Assembly (NCBI GenBank): GCA_965153455.1
Contig: OZ234495.1
Coordinates: 22,874,875 to 22,938,874 of the forward strand
Source: Sphagnum compactum
Taxonomy: Eukaryota; Bryophyta; Sphagnopsida; Sphagnales
Direction: 5' to 3'
Length of the DNA: 64,000 nucleotides
Under the pieces are notes generated by a model. It was given only the letters and a program-made list of their open reading frames with translations, was not told the DNA's origin and did not search any database. The translations under genes were made by a program, and so were the position numbers. Below are positions 57,306-64,000 of this stretch, piece by piece. Positions within the stretch are counted from its first letter, which is position 1. Each line of letters opens with the position of its first letter.

Positions 57306-57539
57306 AGGTAAGAACTAAGAACCGCCGGTTCCCGTTAGTAAAGAACCAAAGCGAAGAGGTACATGTTTTTTTTGGGAAAGTTTTTAAAAAAAAAATTAAA
57401 CAAAAGTTTTAAAACTAGGACAAGGTAAGAACTAAGAACTGCCGGTTCCCGTTAGTGAGAACCAAAGCGGAGAGGTACATGTTTTATTTGGGAAAAAAAA
57501 ATTTAAAATTTAAACAAAAGTTTTACAACTAGGACAAGG
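57306..57539. repeat. 117-bp direct tandem duplication
   Basis: AGGTAAGAACTAAGAACCGC at 57306 recurs at 57423. The copies share GCCGGTTCCCGTTAGT, AGAGGTACATGTTTT and ACAAAAGTTTTA...ACTAGGACAAGG, and differ by a few substitutions and A-run lengths. The GC-rich CCGCCGGTTCCCG core stands out in AT-rich surroundings. Confidence 0.85.
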
Positions 57540-57560
57540 GTTAATTGGCAGCTGGACCCC

Positions 57561-57606
57561 ATTCATTCATTCATTCATTCATCCATCCATCCATCCATCC
57601 ATCCAT
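57561..57606. repeat. ATTC/ATCC tetranucleotide microsatellite
   Basis: About five ATTC units followed by about six ATCC units, the same pattern as at 4234-4271 upstream of the fructokinase gene. Confidence 0.9.
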
Positions 57607-58444
57607 TTTGTTGAGCTGTTTATTACTCAATGCATGACATGCAGCTCATCATTTTTGAGTTTGCAACTTGCAAGCAAAGAGATGAGAAAGAAGAGGGAAT
57701 GGAAACAAACAAGAGGGAGAACAATCAATCATGTGGGGGAAAAGAAGGGGGGGGTGGGGATTTACTAAAAGAAATTGAATTCATGAAAGAACATGCATCC
57801 TATTGACATGCATTAAATATTGGGGCATTTATCAATTTTTAGTGAGGAATTTAATCTCTTGTGTGTGTGAAGTGGGTACCTATATGTTGGTTACCTCATA
57901 AAGAAGTTGGTGGGTACCAATGGAGGTTTTTTTTATAAAAAATAATAATATTTATTAATTAAAAAAATTATTTATTTATTTTAGGGTTTTCAAACCAAAG
58001 TGGGGTTTGGGGACAATCACAAGCCTAAGGGGTGGTGGGCTTATGTAGTTGAATTTAACTATAATTGTAAAAGTTCTAAGCAAATCAAATGTGTGAGAGA
58101 TAGATACTAAATAAGGGTTGTGAGATTTTGTAGTCTAGGGGCTTTCTAGACAAGAGTGTTCCTTTTGTGGGCTATTTCCTTATTATGGTGAGTGTTGAGT
58201 TGAGTTTTCTTGCTTGGTTATTTGATGGGGATCTTAGAGTGGCTCCATCGCTAGCATTTTAATGGCTTGCAAATTATAATTTGGAAGGATTCCAAGCTTG
58301 AAATAGAGTGAAATAGAGTTTGGATACGTACATTGATATTTTTTAATTTTTTTTTCCTTTTTTTTCTCTCAATTTTGTGATGTGGTTGAAATGGTGATCA
58401 TCCATAAGATGATATAGCCAAATCTGGCCTTTCTTTTTTCTTTT

Positions 58445-58467
58445 CCCACCCCCCACCCCCCAACCCC
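58445..58467 (-). other. G-quadruplex-type motif on the minus strand
   Basis: Plus strand CCC A CCCCCC A CCCCCC AA CCCC gives four G tracts on the minus strand with loops of one or two bases. It is isolated in a spacer with no gene nearby. Confidence 0.7.
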
Positions 58468-58469
58468 AA

Positions 58470-61048
58470 AGTTGGAAGGTGGGCATCCCATTGAACTAAG
58501 GTTCCTATAGATCTACACAAGTTCGAAAGTTTCTAAGGATGTTTAAAACTAAACCAAAATTTGCATTTGGGCCACCCTCTTTTAAAATGTGACTAAGAAA
58601 GTAGTTAATATAAACAATACAAAAGGAAGTCATCAAATTGTTGAAATTAGAAAGAATCCAAGACAAGGCAATACACCTCTTTTAGTTGGACAATCAAAAT
58701 TACTAAATGGATATTTCACTATAACAAGAATTTCATTGATATTCACATTCGAATCTTCAAAATACTTTTGATTCCATGCATATTCAATTGCACACAACAT
58801 TTCAACATGAAGCAGTTTCCATGGTTTCATTACATGGGTTGATATCTTAATATTGAAACCAAATAGGGGAACTAATAAGTTTAGATGTTGAAAGTTAAAT
58901 GAAGGATACAAATCATGTATAAGACCTTTGAACCATAATTAGACATGTTGGATGTGTGCATTGTACAACGGCATGTAGTTTATCTTCAATTTCATTGTAA
59001 TGTACATATAATTTGGAACAAAATTTTCAACTCAATGGTTGTCCTCCACCCTCTCATGTATATTTATAGACTAGTTCTTTAGTTTTATTTTGAAGGATAG
59101 AGTCCCTTATGTACTTGAAAATATTTGGCCAATCCACAAATTAATACCAAGACATGCATCCCATCTAGCGTTTGATCGAACCACAATATCATTATTATCA
59201 TGAATGAATCATAACGATCATGGATGGAAAAGCAAGAGAATGACACAACCATTTTGTGTGTAAACCATGATATACAAAATATTAACAATTTATTACTCAC
59301 ATAAGAACCACAATGAAAAAGTTTCTAAGTAGTGGCTAAATGATTTGGTAAAATCAAGATGAAAATTGTTTTTCTAAAGTGCACCTTTCACTATTTTGTT
59401 GTGTTTCTTCACTATTAAAACATTTAATATGTTACCTTCACATAAATGAGTCTCTTTTTGTGATATCCAATTTAATAATTTAAAAAAATGCAATAATGAC
59501 AAAAAAATGTCATAATGATAGTCCACTTCATCCAATGTAGTTTGCAACTACCTTACAAAATCAAATTTATGGTTTTGGGTCTAGAGTTCATAAAATGTTA
59601 TTTATGAAATTTCGATTCATGTTTGTGCTTTAGTTGACCATGAAATGGTGACAAGGCTTGATTGTCATCATCTTCATGCAATGTAATTTGCCACATTCTT
59701 GTGTTTGGCACTTTCATAAAAGGCTCGATTAGCATGAGAATGGAAACATGAATAGGCTAGGTGAATGAGGGAAAATTGTTTACAATTATACATTGCATTT
59801 AGATTATGTGCACAATGACAAACATGTGTGTAGTTTTTTAAGTTTCTTTTGGTGACACAAAAACAAGTACTTATGTGAATCTTTTGTCTCCATGTAGCTA
59901 GGTGCATTAAAAATAATCCTAGGTGCATCATTGGATGGGGTTTTTTGCTTTCATGAAAGTGGCAATATCCGTATTAATTATCACCTTGGCTTGTGTTATC
60001 AATATGAGCTCTTGGGTTTTCTTCATGTTTTGGTCCTCATTTATAAACTTCACCCCACTCATTGCCTTCATGTCTAAGACTTACACTTCACTTATATCAC
60101 CCATATCCCCTTTTGGAAATTGTAAAGTTAATTCCTTGCAATTCATGGGCATTACAAACTTTTTGTTGTCTTCCCATAAATCTCTAACTATGGAGAGTCT
60201 TTTAAAAATTAACCAACAACTTGAATAAAACATAATAATGCATTTTTCACATGTTTCTTTTTGTAAAGATCAAATGTTGTTGCAAATGTGCCCTCTTATG
60301 GAATTCTTGATTCATTAAGCATGACAATAATTCCATAAACCCCAACAAACTTTGTTCACAATGTGCTTGGATTGTGCATGCTCAAATTCATTTCTAAATT
60401 CCTTGCACTTTTAGTCGTTTCACCTTTTTAATTAAAATTCTATGCCACATGATCCCGTAATGAAACCGATTTTTAGCCATTGTTTACAATAGGATCTTGT
60501 GACACGCTCAAAGAAACTTTACTAGAGTTGTCATTATTAATTAAAAGAAAAATTCTTCCCCTTCTACACTTTTACCTAATTTTTTTCCATGCATTATGTG
60601 TGCAAGTGCAGTGAAAATTAAAGTGTAAAGTGGGATGTATTCAACTCAACCCCAAACCCCCTTCTCCTATTTTGGAAATGGGAAGGAAAAATTACAACCT
60701 CACAAGGCCTCTATGGGTCAACAACAATATTGGGGTGGCTTTGGCATTGATTTTCTTCCTAGCACACTTGGGTTCTATTACAAGGGTATATGTTAATATT
60801 TGTTGGAGTTTGTTTTTAAAGCATAATAAACCATTGTTGTCCTTAACCCCATCACTACTTTGATCAAAAGTTTCTTAGGCCAAAAATTGTCATGACCATG
60901 TTATGGGGAGGTTATAAGGGATACTTCATTCTTTTTTTGCTACATTTGTGAATGTCTCATTTGTGTTTTTCATGTTTCAGTGTGATTTTTTTCAATCTTG
61001 GATGTCCACATTAAAAAAATTCCCAAATTTTTGTTATCAATGTCCTTG
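58470..61048. other. Gene-free AT-rich spacer
   Basis: Open stretches at 58633-58911 (-), 59674-59931 (-), 59923-60228 and 60630-60863 were read in full. None has a recognisable domain, and each is bounded by stops without good splice sites. Old transposon sequence is likely. Confidence 0.4.
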
Positions 61049-61379
61049 TTAAAGTGTTCCAATGGTGGGAACCATTTGTTCCTTTATCAATGTTTATCAC
61101 ATCCAAAAAACTAGATTAATTGTTTTCTCTTCCCCACCCATAACCTTTTAAAACAAGGCACCATCAGGTGAAACAATGTTTAAATGCTTCACCCAAGGCT
61201 AATCATTACATGTGGCTAATGAAAAACGTTCATTTTAACATCCCATGTGGCTCTATTAGCCATGGCATAATGTGACCCTTTGGCAAGCCAAACCCAAACC
61301 TTGTTTCAAAAAATGCCCACACATGACAAAGTTGCATCCGAATTTGTGGTGTATAGTGCCACCATTGGAAATGCTCTTA
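61049..61379. mobile_element. MITE-like element related to 51976-52303, 331 bp
   Basis: Left end TTA then AAGTGTTCCAATGGTGG. The right end, read inverted, is TAA then GAGCATTTCCAATGGTGG. The right terminus matches the GAGCATCTCC terminus and the size of the element at 51976, and TTA flanks both sides. The left end is more diverged. It has no coding capacity. Confidence 0.65.
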
Positions 61380-61689
61380 CACAAAATGGAACATGGGAAG
61401 GGATCATGCCTATATAAGGAGCTTAAAACACATTAAAAACCCAAATTTGTTTTGCATTGAATTTGTTCATTTGACACACTTCCAAGACTTACATTTCATT
61501 TCACAATGTTTAGAGACCCATTTGAGATAACCTTAAAAAGGTGCTAACATAGAACACACCACTAGTAGGTAGGTTGATATCAAAACTTTGAATTGCAAAA
61601 TATAGGGGACCAAAACTATCTTGAGCTCGTAAACTTGAAGTCAAACATGAGGTTGGTCCCCAATCTATGTTTCCCACCTTGTATGAAGA

Positions 61690-62035
61690 CCAATCTAACT
61701 AGGTTGTCGGGTGGGTAGGTAACTTAGGCATGAATGTAGGTAGGTCATGGGTAGGTATTAGGTATATAGCTTAAGCAAATAAGTATCCTAAGTGGGTGGG
61801 TACATAAAAAGGTTGGTAAATGAAGTAATTGGGTAGATAACATAGCTAAGGAGGTGGATACATAGGTGAATGTATAGCCTAAATAGGTAGGTATCCTAGG
61901 TGAGTAAGTAATTGATTACGTTAGGTAGGTACTTTATGAAGGTGTGTAATTAGGTATAAAAATACATTAGGTAGGTGGATAGGTAGCCTAGGTAGGTCCT
62001 TAACCTAAGTAGGTAGACCCTTTAGGTAAACATGA
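61690..62035. repeat. Degenerate TAGG-derived array
   Basis: GGTAGGTA and its variants (GGTGGGTA, GGTAGATA, GGTGGATA, TAAGTAGG) recur about every 15-25 bp for some 340 bp, mixed with AGCCTA, TCCTAG and TTAGG. It looks like an old, mutated TAGG-type microsatellite. All units are in the same orientation. Confidence 0.75.
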
Positions 62036-64000
62036 GGTTTCTAAATGTACTTTAAAAATAAACATGGTCAAGACTTTGGAACTTGTTCCTTTTTTTAAAA
62101 CTTTGGGGGATTTGAAAGATACTTGCAAAGTGAAGGTGGGATGGCCAAGTGAGGATGAAAAGGGGCCTTAAATTAAATGTTAGTTTACAGATATATTTTA
62201 TAGTACATGTAACTTTGACCTCTTGGGTGCAAGCAAGGTAAAGTAGACAACTCACTAATCCTTGTCAAAACAAATTACATGTAGCCATGAAAATGTTTTA
62301 ATGTATTGAAAAGTAGAATTTTTTTTGGTACAATAATTGACATGATGATGATCTTCCATTTTATATTTAAAATATTGAAAAATCCCATCTTGAATGTAGA
62401 ATTAAGTAGAATTAGAAATATATATTTTTATTTGCACAAAATGTCTGATCTTTCAAAATGGGCTACATGTAGATGCAATATTAATTTTTAAAAATTTTCA
62501 ACTTCGTGGAGCCCTAAAAAATACTTATGTGTTATCAAATTATGGATGCTATAATCATAATATATCAAATTTGTAATATGAAGTAGGCTTGAACACTAGT
62601 TTGTCCCATTTAGTTTTAAACATACTTCAAACTGCTTTTATGATACCAAAGTTGTTTAAACTTTGTATCCAACTTCCCATAAATTAAATGTAGGGCCCTA
62701 CAGTTTTATATTTTTACTTCAAAATATTTTGAATCTATTTTCTTGTGTTTGTATAAAAAATTATTCCATTTTTAAATTAGATTTTGAGTAGATTACCCTT
62801 TTTTTGTCTACTTTACCTTGCCAACACATTGACCACCATTGAAGGTACTACAATATGCATGAGGTTAATATTTGCTTACCCCCCCCCCTTCCCAGTCTAC
62901 CAACCCACCAAGGTTATGATATTGCCAATGACAAATGAGGGTATTATGTATGCATTGTGTAACCCCCTTTTCTAGCTTCATTTAATGAAGCCTTCCTTTT
63001 ACCCCTTCATGACAATATATGAAAATACATTTATGCGAGTATTGCATATAATGGACCAATCATGATGCAAGAACAATGGCCAATTTTTCACAATACCCTC
63101 ATATGGGGTCATGATAACATCGGGCACCTATTGTGAAACTTAGAAAAAAAAAGGCTAAATCCTTGCAATTTTCACATGTTGGGTAAAAAATGAAAGTGCA
63201 GTAGGGCGAGAACAAATTATAGTGACCCCCTTTGGGGCACTTTTCCATCTGCTACTAAACGTATATTTTGTATGAATTCCACAAAATGTAGTCCAATTAA
63301 TTTTGATTTTAAATTTTGGTGTTTTGGTTTTACAAATTTAATTTTCATAAAACTAATGTCATCTAATATTATTTGAAAAAAATAATAATAATGTAAAGGA
63401 AAGGAACCATGGGTATATTTTTATGTACATAATATAACATAATTCATTTTGTCGCTTCAAATTGCACTAGTATTTAATTTCATATTATTTATATATATAT
63501 ATAATCCTAAAATAAGCCCACCTCAAAACACTTGTCACATTTTATTTGCAAGTGATTGTTTTTGAAAATGTCAATTCACCACGTACTTATGATCAAGGTT
63601 GTAAAAAAACCCCATTAAAAGTATCAAAATTTTTAAATAGTTCACAAATTTGGTTTAAATTATATGAAATGACCTGTGAAATAATTAATATAAATTTCGT
63701 GAAACTTAAAAATAAATCATTTAAAAAATATATATGCATTTTTGAGCACATTTTTCTTATTTTATGATAATAAACACCCTAAGAAAAATTCAAATAAAAC
63801 AAAGAAGAGGAAAGAAACATTTACCTTTTTTTTTTCTTCTTTTGATGGTGATGGTAGCAATGATGATAACTTGTCAAACCAAAAAGATAAAGTGTAGTTA
63901 AGTTATAAGGAAATGCAGCATTGGAATATTTTGGGGCTATTTCATTTGTTTTCCTTTGATTAGAAATAAACCCAACCACTCTAGTGATTGTTAAAGTTGG
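62036..64000. other. Gene-free AT-rich end of window
   Basis: No supportable gene. It contains an AT dinucleotide tract at about 63490-63502 and a C9 run at about 62880. Several polypurine and T-run stretches follow to the window end. Confidence 0.45.

Noticed and set aside
1-64000. CRISPR arrays, bacterial operons, phage genes or organelle DNA
   Set aside because: Spliced nuclear genes, a nuclear tRNA without CCA, LTR and MITE elements and AT-rich spacers rule out a prokaryotic or organellar source. None of the tandem arrays has the constant-repeat, unique-spacer form.

Overview
The window is nuclear DNA from a land plant. Four things point there: spliced genes with GT-AG introns and one apparent GC-AG intron; a plant-type H2A.X ending in SQEF; an AIR9-type microtubule protein, a family I know only from plants; and a plastid-type fructokinase. 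Plant-type TTTAGGG telomere motifs occur, and the spacers are AT-rich and full of repeats. Gene density is low (about four or five protein genes and one tRNA in 64 kb) and retrotransposon debris is heavy. That suggests a medium to large genome, possibly a seedless plant, but I cannot name the species or division.

Region 0-4.2 kb holds a fragment with a BED-type zinc finger (about 388-896), then non-coding DNA with a 56-bp tandem repeat. Region 4.2-15.8 kb is the best-defined gene block. A seven-exon plastid-type fructokinase (+, 4792-8827) runs tail-to-tail into a very large AIR9-like gene (-, 9789-15767). The AIR9 gene is one uninterrupted reading frame of 1,992 codons. Region 15.8-27 kb is gene-poor, with minisatellites, a 280-bp tandem duplication, G-quadruplex-type runs and dispersed repeats whose partners lie elsewhere in the window.

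Region 27-34.1 kb holds an unrecognised head-to-head pair. On the plus strand is a three-exon gene for a 453-residue protein (31932-34112). On the minus strand is a tentative gene starting at 31330 with an N-terminal membrane anchor; its downstream exons, if real, run through a 35-40-bp minisatellite. Region 34.9-42.65 kb is a decayed Ty3/gypsy LTR retrotransposon. Its RNase H domain is split by about 2 kb of other repeat DNA, its integrase is full of stops, and its 5' LTR is shortened.

Region 43-45.1 kb carries two tandem arrays just upstream of the two-exon H2A.X gene (45681-46787), which has a textbook E2F site about 455 bp before its ATG. A tRNA-Arg(CCU) gene lies at 48052-48124 (-). A perfect 39-bp-arm hairpin lies at 48994-49092. 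From 49 kb to the end I find no convincing gene. That stretch holds three MITE-like elements of 328-331 bp (two side by side at 52 kb, one at 61 kb), tandem repeats, a 50-nt A run and a long array derived from TAGG.

The genes do not form a pathway. They are independent housekeeping functions: plastid sugar phosphorylation, microtubule and division-site organisation, DNA-damage chromatin marking, and translation.
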